Both the position numbers and the translations under genes were made by a program. From Xanthostigma xanthostigma (Eukaryota > Arthropoda > Insecta > Raphidioptera > Raphidiidae), in assembly GCA_963575645.1 (NCBI GenBank), contig OY754466.1:13308001-13372000 (forward strand): DNA of 64,000 bases, given 5' to 3'. Shown here one piece after another: positions 12,601-24,296 of the stretch. The notes below the pieces were generated by a model. It worked only from the letters and a program-made list of their open reading frames with translations, had not been told where the DNA came from and made no database searches. Every line of letters begins with the position of its first letter. The first letter of the stretch is position 1.

Positions 12601-15600
12601 CTGAAATCATGGAGAATTCTTCTGAAAGTAACAAATAATGAAAATTTCCATAGTAAAACTAAAATAGAAATTGGTTTACATTCACGTCAATACAAAAGGG
12701 AAATTGGCGACGCAAGTGATAAAAAAAAGTTATATTATGTGCGATTAAGTGAGCAGATCCTGTCAATTCTCCCATTTGAGTCCGTGCTCCTAGTATGATC
12801 TCCATGTCTCAGAACTTGAGCAGTGGGAGTTTGTATTAAACAAGTCATGGAAACACCATACAAACAAAAGCATTACTGCGGGAGCCTATAATTTTTTTTT
12901 TTAATACTATTTTAGAGTGGCAAGATGAGTGTTTGAACCTACAAGCTGTTCACGATCGAAAGAATTTAGTATACGCCCTTCCGACAAGTGGCGGAAAAAC
13001 CCTGGTGGCGGAAATATTGATGCTTCGTGAATTGATATGTAATAAGAAAGACGTTCTTTTTATTTTACCATTTGTTTCTATAGTTCAAGAAAAGGTTTGA
13101 CAATGCTTGTTTTTTGTTTAACCATTTAATGTGGCTCTATAACATTCTTATAACGAATTACGTTGAATACAGGTCGCATCGTTGACGCCCTTCGCCTTGG
13201 CGTTAGACTTCCTGGTGAGCGACTATTCCGGTAACCGTGGCGCCATACCTCCGGTAAAGCGACGACATAAGCGTGCAGTGTATGTGGCTACGATGGAAAA
13301 GGCTTTGACTATCATCAACAGCTTGCTCGAAGATGATCGCCTCGGTGAGATAGGACTCGTTGTGGTCGATGAATTACATCTAATCGGTGAAAACAAGAGA
13401 GGTGTCGTCCTTGAGACAGCGCTCACCAAAATACTGAACTCAAAAGGTAATTGGGCTTTTGAATGAAATTTTTTTTTGTCATAAATGGAAAGATCGTATA
13501 TAAGTTTTATAACAAAACTATTTTTCTTTTTTTTATTTTCGTTATAATTCAAAAGTTATATCAAATTAAAAATAAATTTTTGTACCCAGTTCCGAGAACG
13601 CGCCGACATTTCCCGAACATAATGTGACGTCATAATGTTTTAGTCAATACACATGTAGAAGCCATTGATAGCATACTGCGTATATACATTTTACCATTAT
13701 GACGTCACAACTGTCAAAAACAATTTTAGTGCGTTTGCAGTCACGTGATTTTTTTAAATATTTTATCAATTTCAAATTGCTTATAATTAATTTAAAAAAA
13801 GTTTTTTGAAAGTTTTCCGCATCGATTATCAATATTATTTATAATAAAGTTTAAAAATACAATAAAAAAATCGATAATTATTTTTTTTTTCAAAAGCCTA
13901 ATTCTAGTTCCATGTCAAAAGGGCAAATAATGTTTCTTTCTGATCGCTCCGAAAGATTTTTTTACCAACACCACAAGTGGGATATGATACTAATTTAGGT
14001 CAAAATTTTAATACAGTTTTGTGTAACACTGTGTAAAAATGTTTCTTTTTTTTTATAAATTTACACTGCATTTTAAATTGCTGTCATTTCAACGAATTTG
14101 TGGATCTTCCAGTCTATTTTGCGTAGCAATGAAAAGAGGCAGCACTGCCATTCACATGCTTCAATGTATCTTGATGCTAGATGAGCGTTGTTGACGTTAA
14201 ACAACTTAAAACTTTGAAGGCTTCACGGCTTTTGGAGAATGCATTTAACATAAACGAATGAATGAATTTCATTTGACTTAGCGTTTTCAACATTCATCTA
14301 GTGGTAAGATGGTCCGATAAGTTTGGTCTGTCCTGTTTTACAATTCCAACCCACAAGTCGGGAATGGTACTAGTTAAAGTCAAAAATCATTTTTCAAAAT
14401 TTTACAATATCTTTTCGTTTTGATGCCCCTCGAATCCAAAAAACATATTTTTAGAAAAACTCTGCGTCTGTTTGTCTATTAGTTTGTTTGTCTGTGAGCA
14501 CTATACAGGTCAAACGGATGAACGTATTGAAACCAAATTTTGGGAGGATGTTTGGTATGCAAATATGAAGAGCCCTATCGTTTTTGGGGAAAATCGGCGC
14601 ATGCGCAGAAGAGATATATGCTATAACGGTATTTTTTATAAAATAATGGTATACTTTTCACAACGGCTTATTATTCTATTTATTTCTTCAAGAAAGTTTT
14701 GTCAAAACAATTTTTTTCTAAACTTTATAGTTTCGGAAATATTTTGAAAATAAAAAAAAATTAGCTGTTTTTTAGATCTGTCAGAAATAGACTATTTTTC
14801 ATTGCAGTGAAAGATGGACAGCCGGATCAATAAATGATTTTGATTATGCAATCCAGATTATATTGTAATGCATCCTCATTATAAATCTCATAATATTATT
14901 CAGAAAGCATCCACGTGGTGGGGATGAGCGCAACTATAGGGAATCTAACCGAAGTGTGCGCCTTCTTGAATGCTCATGAATACACTTGCGACTTCAGACC
15001 GGTAGAGCTGACTGAAATGGTCAAATGTCAAGAACATATCGCCACCATCGATTACAAGGCCAGTGATCCAGAAAAATTGTTCGTTCCGTTAAAAGACGAT
15101 AAGTCCGAAGTGAGTGGTCTGTTACAATGTTGACTCTTTCGATTCAGTCTGTTGAGTTGCGTGAAGTAACTTTTTTGTTGCAGAACCCATCACTGGATGC
15201 TGACAATCTCGGTGGTTTGGTGTTGGAAGTGATTCCTGATAATTCATGTCTGCTTTTCTGTCCTTCAAAAGTGAACTGTGAGAATGTTGCTAAGCTTCTC
15301 TGCACGCTTTTTAGAAAGAATAACAAGTAAGTTAAGAAAAAGATAGACTATATTACAAATAGTTTCTCGCTAGATTAGTTTTTTAGTCGAAGCCTAACTT
15401 TGGCTTTTCTGTCACCTTCAGCCGGAGGTAATGTATAATTTGAAATAAAAATGCTTATTATTGAATGTTTGTAAGTCAAACGTGATTGTGTTGAAGTTAA
15501 GAAGTATTTTTCATTTCTTGTTTGAATATTCTTTTTGTAATACGTGAATTGACAGTATAACATTGAGTAACAATTTAAAAAAAAGGTTCATCGATGTATT

Positions 15601-18600
15601 CATCATCAGGGCCTATGAACATGTATAATTAAAACAATACATTATTAATTTATAACCACATAACTTCACATTAAATATTAAGCTTTTTTTTTTAATTATT
15701 CCTCAAACCAAACCCCTCAATGTTGAATATGTATTTGTATAAAACTAATTATGGACAGTATTGCACAATTTTGAAAACACAACACAGCATGCTTATTTTT
15801 GGGAAAGAACGTTGGCTTTTGCATGCCAGCGACGTACAACAAGAGTCGCGCATGCGCAGACCAAAAGCATAGTTTTTTCCATAGATGATATATATGTGGT
15901 TTTTTCCGTCCCTTGGGAAATTCTTTTATGATCGAAAGTGGCGCCATCCTACGCGACGATTCTACACTATATCTGACAGCTTACCTAACCTACAATATGC
16001 ATTTTTAGTGTTTTTGTAAGTATTTAATATTAGATAGACGCTCAACAGCTAATGCCATGGGCGTCTTTGTATTTTATGTTGTTGTTTCAATGCACTTACT
16101 ACAAAAAGTACTGTTTTAACTCTGATGAAATTGACAATTGCGATTCTGGAACTAAGTTTATGCCTTCAGAGAATTGATGGAGCACCGTAAAAGTGAGAAG
16201 GAGACGCTGGTGGCACAATTAAAACAAGACGGCAGTATTTGTCCAATCCTGAGGAATACAATAGCGTTCGGCGTCGCTTATCACCACTCAGGACTTACGC
16301 ACGATGAGAGACAACACATTGAGGACGCGTTCAGAAGCGGAGTGTTGTGCGTCATATGCTGTACGTCAACGCTTGCTGCTGGCGTTAATCTACCAGCCAA
16401 AAGGGTGCGTTTAACACGAGTCTCCCAATATTTAAATAAAATTGTGGTCAAATCTGTGTCCGTAATTTCATTCTTTTGATTCTTGTGAGATTTTCTGGTA
16501 GACAACGTGTTTCAAGAATTTTGAAGTGAAAACTTCTTTAGCGGCGTTGTACACTTTTTTTGTAATGGGTAAAAAATGTTAAACTCGCGTCAGGGTCACG
16601 TGTCCTGATCAAAAATGCGTAAGACGAAAACTTTTATTTATACAACGTTAGACATCTAGCGTTGAAATATCGTACATAAAAATGCAATCTATGATACAAA
16701 CCATTTTGATCGAAAATTCGTAAGACGTTAATATTCAAGTTTTCACTTCTGCCGGCACTCCCGGAGTGCAAAGGCGTTTTTTTTTTGTCTGCCTGTCTGC
16801 TGCACCGATTTTGATGCAACTAAATTCGATATGCTCGGACTCCCATCAAAACCGAGCTGACCTTAAATTTTACAGATATCACAAATTTTTTTCTTATGTA
16901 AAAATATTAAATGTTAAGGAAGTACCCTCGATAAATGAATTAACAAACAGAAAATTACGAAAATTTGCAAATATGTCAAAACCTTTTCAAAAATAACTCA
17001 GTTAAATTTTTGTAATTTTTGGTTGACTTTGAAAAAAGATATTGATAATTTTATTTCGCTGCACTTAACATGGAGTCTTATGGAAATCTGTGATTTTGAC
17101 GCACTCCATCATTTATTATGTTGGAATTGACAAACAGATTTTGATAAAATTTTCAGGAAATATAAAGGAATATTCTATAAACATTTTTCTTTTTCCCAAA
17201 CATATAAAGCTTGCTTATGTTAATAGAAATAACAAAAACAAAGCCGAGATTTTTAGCAATTCATAAACATGGCAACACCACAATATTATAGTTTGTGGCG
17301 CGTCATTCAAAGGTAAGTTACGAAACTGCAGCAGTTTTGATATCGTAAAAACATACGTAAATTGAGTAAATGCTAAAAGCATAGCATTTCAAAAAAATGA
17401 CAGTATATTATTATTTCCGAAATGACAGGAATAAAGAAAAGCATTTTCATAAATTAATGCGAATTTGACACCGCGTGCTGACTTATGCTGCGTACATAAG
17501 CACTTGTAACTATGGCAAGGCATGCGGTGTTGCCAAATTATATACTACGTTACTCAAGTAGAAGACTGAAATTCTTTGACTTACTGCGTACCGAGGGTAC
17601 TTCCTTAAATGGAATTTTATGCAAAATATGCAGTATGATTCTATCAAACCAGTTGAACAAGTGTACCATGTTATGTTTCCCGATTTAGGTGATTCTTCGA
17701 CATCCATATGTTGGCAGGGAGTTCATTACAAAGTCGAGGTACAAGCAAATGGTGGGTAGGGCTGGTCGCACCGGACTTGGTGAAACCGGAGAAAGTATAG
17801 TGATTTGTGAGCACCGGGACATTGGTTCTCTAAGAAAGATGCTTATGTCTCCCATGGACAACGTCGTGTCTTGCATGCTTCAGGACGGATCGGTGGGATT
17901 AAAGTAAGCTGTTGAGAACTTCAGTGAAGGCTGTCAGATTATACCAATGGAGTTATGTGGGCCTAGTGCTAATTTATATTTTTAATTGGGCTTTTGAATG
18001 AATTTTTTTTTTGTCATAAATGGAAAGATCGTATATAAGTTTTATAACAAAACTATTTTTCTTTTTTTATTTTCGTTATAATTCAAAAGTTTTATCAAAT
18101 TAAAAATAAATTTTTGTACCCAGTTCCGAGAACGCGCCGACATTTCCCGAACATAATGTGACGTCATAATGTTTTAGTCAATACACATGTAGAAGCCATT
18201 GATAGTATACTGCGTATATACATTTTACCATTATGACGCCACAACTGTCAAAAACAATTTTAGTGCGTTTGCAGTCACGTGATTTTTTTAAATATTTTAT
18301 CAATTTTAAATTGCTTATAATTAATTTAAAAAAAGTTTTTTGAAAGTTTTTCGCATCGATTATCAATATTATTTATAATAAAGTTTTAAAATACAATAAA
18401 AAAATCGATAATTATTTTTTTACGGCGCTCAATTAGCCTACAGGCTATGTCCACGAAACCTACTGGCGCCACTAGTGGGTAATAGAGAATTATTTAACTT
18501 ACTTTTTATGGAAATCGCGACATGTTTCTATGGTGATGTGACAAAAAAAATGTAGTAAGGAAAACTGCTGTTAATTTTATACAGTAAAATTCACATTGCA

Positions 18601-21600
18601 AACCATTATATAAAAATAGCATAACATAAAAGGTACTTGAGAATTATTTATTTATCAATTATGACGTACAATATATAAATAATTAATTTGTTTACACTGA
18701 CAGCATAACGTCAAATTATGGCACCAATGATCTTTATTTTACTTAAATCGCCATCAGCGCAACAGCCCGGAACACAACAATCATATCCAGATCGCCTAGT
18801 TTTGTCCATGTTTTCTTTTAATTAAAAAACTTTATAAAATTATAACTACTTTCACTTTTAATAAACATTGCTCACTGACATACGGAAAATTTGAGTTTGA
18901 AGTTTCCCCAAATGCTCACCACAAACGCTCGCTTCGATAAATTTGTAACTCCGCCTCCTTGCACATAGCCCATTATAGTAGATCGTAGGGCGTAATAAAG
19001 TATATTATTGTCGAGGTGTGACATTTTGTCAACCGAACGTTGATAAACAAAAACGCAATGACATAAAATATATTTTGTAGAAATTTGATATTGAGTTCTG
19101 TCTCATTCGGAGTAGCGACAACTCGTAAACAGATTACCCAGCTCACAAATAACACTCTGCTAGGAGTCCAGGCGAAAAAGATGGAAGTAGCAGTTGAAGT
19201 CGCAACTGACGCTGCAATTAAGGAATTGTTTCAGACGAATGCACTTCAAATAAAATCCCGTAGCGCTTCGGAGAGCCAGTCTACACCAGTTGTTGAACCG
19301 AATCAGGTTATAACTTTTCAGTTTTTATTTGTTTTGTAATTTAAACGTTTTCATAATTAGTAATCTGGACCTTTTAGTCAAAGCCTCTGAACTTGGAAAT
19401 CTTGAAGTCCGATTCAACAAACGAAAAACAAGTCTTCATAGACAACAATGCTGAAATGGCCATTTGCAAACTTGGAAAAGCTGCAATTAAAGGTGGTTTA
19501 TTATGCTATTAATACCAAAATAGTTAACTTCAATCTTCATATCCACGCCCTACATAAGTTGAACTTAAAAGTTCACGATGCAAATGTATTTTATTCTTAA
19601 CATTAAGTTCTATGTAGTTAAGACATACTTTAAAGTTTTAGCGGTGCAAGTGACTAGTATATAGTCAGAGTGCCCGTCGGCAAAAATTTTATTGATACAT
19701 ACTCTCCCCAAACTTTGTATATGGCTTCATTAGGCCTAGTCTGACACCTTTCGTCTGCGCGTCACATCTCTTATGGTGTTCCACAAGGATCCTCTTTGGG
19801 TCCTTTACTCTTTTTAATATTCATCAATGACCTGCCGAATTCACTTCAACACTCATGTAACGTTGTTATGTATGCGGATGACACCACTGTCTTGACAAAA
19901 AGCAATAATTTACCGGAGCTGTACGACATGTCCACCAGGGCCTCAAGCGATATGGTTGAATGGACCATTAATAATAGGCTTCAGCTTAATAAGGCCAAGA
20001 CCAAATGTATGCTATTTTCAGCAAAAAATCCTTTATTGAATTTCGATGTTCCTTTATTTATTGATAATGTCCCCATAGACACAGTTTCCACATTTAATTT
20101 TCTTGGCATCACCATGGATAGCCTTCTCACATGGAAGCAACACGTAGCCAATGTTTGTTCCAAATTATCGAGACTTAAGTACTTATTTTTTCGTCTCTGC
20201 AGTATTTGCGACACTTCTACCTGTTTAACAACGTACTATGCATACGTTTATCCACTGCTTAACTACGGTATTCTGTGTTGGGGTAAATCCACCGCTCTAA
20301 CAAGCGCGTTTATATTGCAAAAAAAAATATTAAGAATTATATTCCATCTTAAGTTTGCTGAGTCATGTAAGCCAGCTTTCATCAGGAACAGAATCTTGAC
20401 AATATACGCCATTTACATACTAAGGTCTGTTTGCTTTCTTTTCAAAAACAAGCCATTATTTTACCAGCATTTGCCGGATCATGATTACAATACAAGGGGA
20501 CGTCTTAATCACGGTGTACCGGAGCACCGCCTCACCCTGTATACCAAAGGACCTCGTTACTCTGCCATTAAATGTTATGAAATTCTTCCACCAGAGGTTA
20601 CGAATGTGGGAAGTTACAATATGTTTAAGAAAAAAGTCACAGAGTACCTAATAGAAAAATGCCCGTATGACCTTTCTTTTATTTAATTATTGTACTATGT
20701 AATTTACTGACGCTTTCTTTGCCATAAGGCAATTTCGAATAAAGAATTATTATTATTTCCGCTATGACTTTTCTTGATTTTGGGGCGTTTTCCCTCTAAA
20801 ATTTCCGAAAGATGTCGTTTTGACGACATGTAAAAATTTATAGATACTGTTTGTTTTTTTAATTGGATAGCTTAAAAACTTCAACCAAAAGCTAAAATAA
20901 TGTTCTCTGACAAATAACATGAATCATTTAAAATGTCTGACACCTCAAATATGTTCGACATATTCAGACTAGGCCCAATGAAGCCATATACAAAGTTTGG
21001 GGAGAGTATGTATCAATAAAATTTTTGCCGACGGGCACTCTGACTAATAGAAATCAGTGAATTTTGGTCACCTTAATTAATAGATATATATTTTTTATTA
21101 TCGTAGGCGGTTTTGATTTGGCGAAAGCACAAATTCTTTTTGAAGACTTACAGCAGGCTCAGGCCAGCCTCAACTTGTGCAAACATTTACACTTGTTGTA
21201 TCTCGTAACTCCGTATGATGACTCCCATCAAGTGAGACCGACACTGAATATTTATTATTATAAAGTTGGTATTTACACTTTCTTTTAAAGTAATTATTAT
21301 TATTATTTTGGAATTTATACTTTAGATTTTTTTATGATACGAGCGACTTGAATTTTAAACAATTTAAATTAAACTATCGGAAAGTCGTTTTAGTTCTGAA
21401 TTGTTTTTGTAGTACGACAAACTCCAGGAAGATGAATTGATAACTGCCCGATTGATCGGTATAACCGAAGCATGTGCTGTTAAAATGCTCAATGGAAGAC
21501 CGATTCGAGTAAGTGTTTTTCTATTAAGTGACAACCTGTTATATTTTAAATAAAGGGTACCATGATTTCGATGTCTTTCCAGACGATTCCAGAAAGAGCG

Positions 21601-22321
21601 TTCAGTCGTTTCTACTCGACCCTGATTCTTTACGAACTGTGGAAACAGAAACCTTTGTTTGCAGTAGCCGAAGAATTCAAAGTAAGATGCGCGTTTTTAT
21701 AGTTTTAATATTTTGTACCGTTCACTCCCGATATTTTCAGGTGAACCGCGGCACCATTCAACAGCTCATGACAAGCGCTGCGTCATTCGCTTCGGGGGTG
21801 GTGCGCTTCTGCCAGGAATTGGAAGAATTTTGGCCGTATCGTGAATTGATGGGCCACATATCGTTGAGATTAACGCATTGTTGTACTCCGGAACTGTTGC
21901 CTCTAATGGATCTTCCTTCTGTCAGAAAGGTATTATATTTTCCTATTGATGGAAGTATATTCTAGACTGAACATCGGGGATATTCATTTTGTTAATATTT
22001 GTCCTTTGCAGACTCGTGCTAAACAACTGTATAGCGCAGGTTATCCAACGCTAGAGTCGATAGCTAAGGCGAAACCGCGCGATCTTGTGGAAAAAATAGA
22101 ATACTTGAGTGTAAAAGTTGCAAATCAATTGATATCTGCAGCAAAGGTTAAGCTATTTCTTAATAACTTATTGTTTTGTTTTATGAAACAAATGAAAACA
22201 TTGCAACTTCATAAATTATGAATAGTAATAGTAATAAACGCTTTTTTTTCAGCTAATACTATTGGAGAAAGTAGAATACCTCCGAGAGGAAGCCGAGGAT
22301 GTCCTTGATCATCTTAATTGA
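9670..22321 (+). CDS. HELQ: HELQ / mus301 superfamily-2 DNA helicase (Hel308 type)
   Basis: Sixteen exons: 9670-9739, 9835-11025, 12916-13094, 13173-13446, 14904-15109, 15184-15326, 16170-16404, 17689-17903, 19081-19306, 19378-19492, 21107-21264, 21413-21508, 21583-21681, 21741-21929, 22012-22146, 22253-22321. All phases close, giving about 1199 aa. HELQ is a 3'-5' helicase for replication-fork and crosslink repair (Drosophila mus301/spn-C). Residues 1-420 are low-complexity, Asn/Lys/Ser-rich. The core shows Walker A PTSGGKT (443-449), DELH box (546-549), GMSAT, motif V around [11 protein letters not shown] and motif [10 protein letters not shown] (786-793). The C-terminus has the HELQ-specific [13 protein letters not shown] and helix-hairpin-helix [11 protein letters not shown]. 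There is no polymerase domain, so it is not POLQ. AATAAA lies 24 bp after the stop. Introns hold at least seven transposon insertions. Confidence 0.95.
11270..12338. mobile_element. hAT-type non-autonomous element with AGTAGTTA-rich ends
   Basis: Inverted ends CAGAGCTGGGCA / TGCCCAGCTCTG are flanked by a perfect 8-bp duplication CTGGACAC (11262-11269 and 12339-12346), the hAT signature. About 250 bp at the left and 170 bp at the right are packed with (A)GTAGTTA / TAACTAC motifs in both orientations, probably subterminal transposase-binding repeats. The middle (about 11525-11945) is a separate inverted repeat carrying a 'ggccgaaacgtcg' motif like Penelope-like element ends. Located in HELQ intron 2. 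Confidence 0.85.
12347..12915 (+). other. rest of HELQ intron 2
   Basis: No repeat or gene recognised. A 70-codon open stretch at 12586-12798 has no recognisable similarity. The segment ends at the exon 3 acceptor ACTATTTTAG. Confidence 0.4.
13449..13903. mobile_element. MITE family M1, copy 2, abutting HELQ exon 4 donor
   Basis: Full-length copy of the family described at 6207. Its bordering AATT begins at 13449, only two bases after HELQ exon 4 (which ends 13446), so the 5' splice site reads G|GTAATT with 'AATT' at the element edge. Confidence 0.8.
14338..14800 (+). repeat. dispersed repeat family M2, copy 1
   Basis: Shares long blocks with 36745-37195, including 'gtttgtctgtgagcac', 'aggtcaaacggatga', 'aaatcggcgcatgcgcagaag' and an A-rich end before 'gatctgtcagaaat'. 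No clear terminal repeats or coding sequence. Lies in HELQ intron 4. Confidence 0.65.
16500..16770. repeat. dispersed repeat family M3, copy 1
   Basis: Matches 48765-49060 in inverted orientation: 'gtttgtatcatagattgca', 'cgatatttcaacgcta' and 'gcactccgggagt' all recur. Non-coding, in HELQ intron 7. Confidence 0.65.
16918..17604. mobile_element. TTAA-flanked element family M4, copy 1
   Basis: Inverted ends GGAAGTACCCTCG / CGAGGGTACTTCC are flanked by TTAA on both sides (16914-16917 and 17605-17608). TTAA duplication is known for piggyBac and Kolobok transposons. Other copies: 49405-50793 and 56597-57386. Its right edge lies about 85 bp before the HELQ exon 8 acceptor. Confidence 0.75.
17984..18420. 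mobile_element. MITE family M1, copy 3 (3' truncated)
   Basis: Begins AATTGGGCTTTTGAA like the other copies. It loses its right end where the family M5 element begins at about 18421. HELQ intron 8. Confidence 0.75.
18421..18975. mobile_element. dispersed element family M5, copy 1
   Basis: Related along its length to 22822-24076. Shared landmarks: 'ctagtgggtaatagagaatta', 'cgacatgtttctatggtgat', 'aatcgccatcagcgcaacagc' and 'gtaactccgcctcc'. The ends carry an imperfect inverted repeat (AGGCTATGTCCACG near the start, TGCACATAGCCC near the end). Non-coding; HELQ intron 8. Confidence 0.65.
19665..21045. mobile_element. TIR element split by a LINE
   Basis: About 80-bp inverted repeats (19665-19745 and 20965-21045) start GTCAGAGTGCCCGTCGGCAA, with TA on the outer sides. 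Between them sits a 5'-truncated non-LTR retrotransposon. HELQ intron 10. Confidence 0.7.
19750..20760 (+). pseudogene. 5'-truncated non-LTR retrotransposon reverse transcriptase
   Basis: An open frame runs to a stop at 20686. It starts inside the RT domain with [13 protein letters not shown], has the catalytic YADDTTVL (the YADD box) about 25 residues on, then LNKAKTKCM and the thumb and C-terminal region ending near [12 protein letters not shown]. This fits Jockey/CR1-type LINEs. The endonuclease and N-terminal RT motifs are missing, so it is dead on arrival. The 3' tail is AATAAAG followed by (ATT)n. Confidence 0.85.
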
Positions 22322-22821
22322 TTGTATTTTGTTAATGATCAGGTAATAAATATGTGAAAAAGTGATATTTTTGTTAATAACAGTGTAAGATAAAATGTAA
22401 CAAAATAACATTCCGAACTATATATTATATTCGTCGTTTTTTCGTATAATAATATAGCCTATTATATATAGACAACCTGGATCGATAGAACTACAAGTCA
22501 GTCCTGCGTAAACCAAGTTCCGATAAAAAGAAACAAGGACAAATGGCTTTAGTAGTTTCGTCTTCCCTACGCTCATTAGGTCCTACAAAGTGTGGCATGT
22601 AAATTTTTTGGAAAATGAAGAAATGTAAAATTCTTGGTGAGAGTTTATTTGTTTAAAATGCTTTCTAGGTACAAAGATATTACTTAATATCTCAGACTAT
22701 TTTGTTGTTTCATGAATTATTCAAAATACTTTGTCAGCTTTTTCACGATTTGTTTTCACAAAGAGAGAGAAAGAGATAAACGTCAGCCAATTCATTCCTT
22801 CTCACAAGCAGAGTGCTCAGT

Positions 22822-24076
22822 AATAGGCTGTGTGCCCGAAGCCTATTAACGCCGCTAGTGGGTAATAGAGAATTATTTAACTAACTTTTTATGGAAACCG
22901 CGACATGTTTCTATGGTGATAAGTCAAAAACTTAAGTCGGCCATGATGTGTCAAAAAAAAATGTAATAAGGAAAACTGATGTTAATTTGTTCAAGTAAAT
23001 AAAATTGTCGACCAATTTTTCTCAGACCATACGATATATTGACAAAAAAAAGGATAAACTAAACAAATTACAAAAACATAATGTTGTTTACAAAATTAGT
23101 TGTGAAGATTGTAATATGAATAATTCATATTACAATCTTCACAACTTTTAGTTTGCCCAATCTAATTATTAGATTGGGCAAACTAAAAGAGCGCTGAAAA
23201 CACGTGTTAAAGAGCATCAAAACAATTATAAACTACTCCCTGATAAACATAATGTCGTAACTAAACATAAAATTGATTACGACCATAAAATTAATTGGGA
23301 TAGTGTTAAAATTTTAGATAATGAAAGTAATTATTTTAAAAGAAGTATTTCGGAAATGTTATATATAAAATCTAATAAAAACTCTCTTAATGCTCAATTA
23401 GATACGGAAAATTTAAGTAATATTTATGATATTATTTTGAAATAATTTTTTGTTTTTTCAAATAATTTTTTCTTTATGGGTACTTTGATATCTATGACTA
23501 CGGTTTATAAATTTTGTTTGTTATTAATTTTTCATTATTTTTGAATCTTTCAAACTTTCAATTTTGCATACAATCGATTAGTTAATAAATAACTTAATAT
23601 TAATTATTTTTTATATTTTTTTAGATATTTCTGAAGAAGATCCAAATCCGGATCGAAACGTCATCTTGTGTTATATTGATTTGTATTTTTATTATTTTTG
23701 TCAATATATCGTATGGTCTGAGAAAAATTGGTCGACAATTTTATTTACTTGAAGAGTTCTACTCAGACGTTAATCAAAGATTTGATGTTAATTTGTTTAC
23801 ACTGACAGCGGAACGTCAAATTAGGGCGCCAATGGTCTTTATTTTACTTAAATCGCCATCAGCGCAACAGCCCGGAACACAACAAGCATTTCCAGATCGC
23901 TTAGTTTTCCTATGTTTTCTTTGTAATTAAAAAACTTTTTAAAATTGTAATTACTTTCACTTTTAATAAACATTGCTCACTGACATATAGAAAATTGGAG
24001 TTCGAAGTTTCCCCTAATGCTCACCACAAACGCTCGTATCGAATTTGTAACTCCGCCTCCGTGCACATAGCCCATA
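22822..24076. mobile_element. dispersed element family M5, copy 2, interrupted
   Basis: Same family as 18421-18975. Ends match as imperfect inverted repeats (GGCTGTGTGCCCG at the start, GTGCACATAGCCC at the end). Split at 22992-23782 by a Penelope-like element. Confidence 0.7.
22992..23782 (+). mobile_element. Penelope-like element fragment with GIY-YIG endonuclease
   Basis: Inserted in the M5 element with a 15-bp duplication TGATGTTAATTTGTT (22977-22991 and 23783-23797). It is bounded by inverted copies of a segment containing 'aataaaattgtcgacca'. A 91-codon frame (23173-23445) reads as the GIY-YIG C-terminus of Penelope-like elements: IGQTKRALKTRVKEH, an internal NW-type segment, then SEMLYIKSNKNSLNAQ. 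The reverse transcriptase is absent. Upstream, two head-to-head inverted duplications (about 23101-23150 and 23151-23190) scramble the start of the domain. The 3' part has the 'gatcgaaacgtca' motif seen in other Penelope ends. Confidence 0.8.
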
Positions 24077-24296
24077 TGGGGCAAATTTTTATGTTGGCAT
24101 GGTTGTTGCCAATAACTAATAGTGCATTTGTTTTTTTCATGTTCAATAATTTCTCACTAAACACGTCAAAAAGGCGCAAACCGCGTGTATTATTAACTCT
24201 GATTATTAACCTAATTTGTAAATGTTGAAGGATTTGTGAATTTATTAAATTATTTTGTATGTAATTCTTGTGTTCATTGATGAGTTTGATACAGTA

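Larger units (their letters stand above)
22322..24296. other. HELQ-SDAD1 intergenic region
   Basis: The first 500 bp hold the HELQ 3' UTR and poly(A) signal (AATAAA about 22345). Most of the rest is the family M5 element with its nested Penelope-like insert. About 200 bp remain upstream of the SDAD1 ATG for its promoter. No gene of its own. Confidence 0.6.

Noticed and set aside
13644..13832. Similar 62-67 codon minus-strand frames in all M1 MITE copies
   Set aside because: They follow from near-identical non-coding DNA; the C-termini differ between copies, with no Kozak context or known domain.
9670..22321. DNA polymerase theta (POLQ/mus308)
   Set aside because: The helicase is followed by a HELQ-type HhH C-terminus and stop; no polymerase exons occur before SDAD1.
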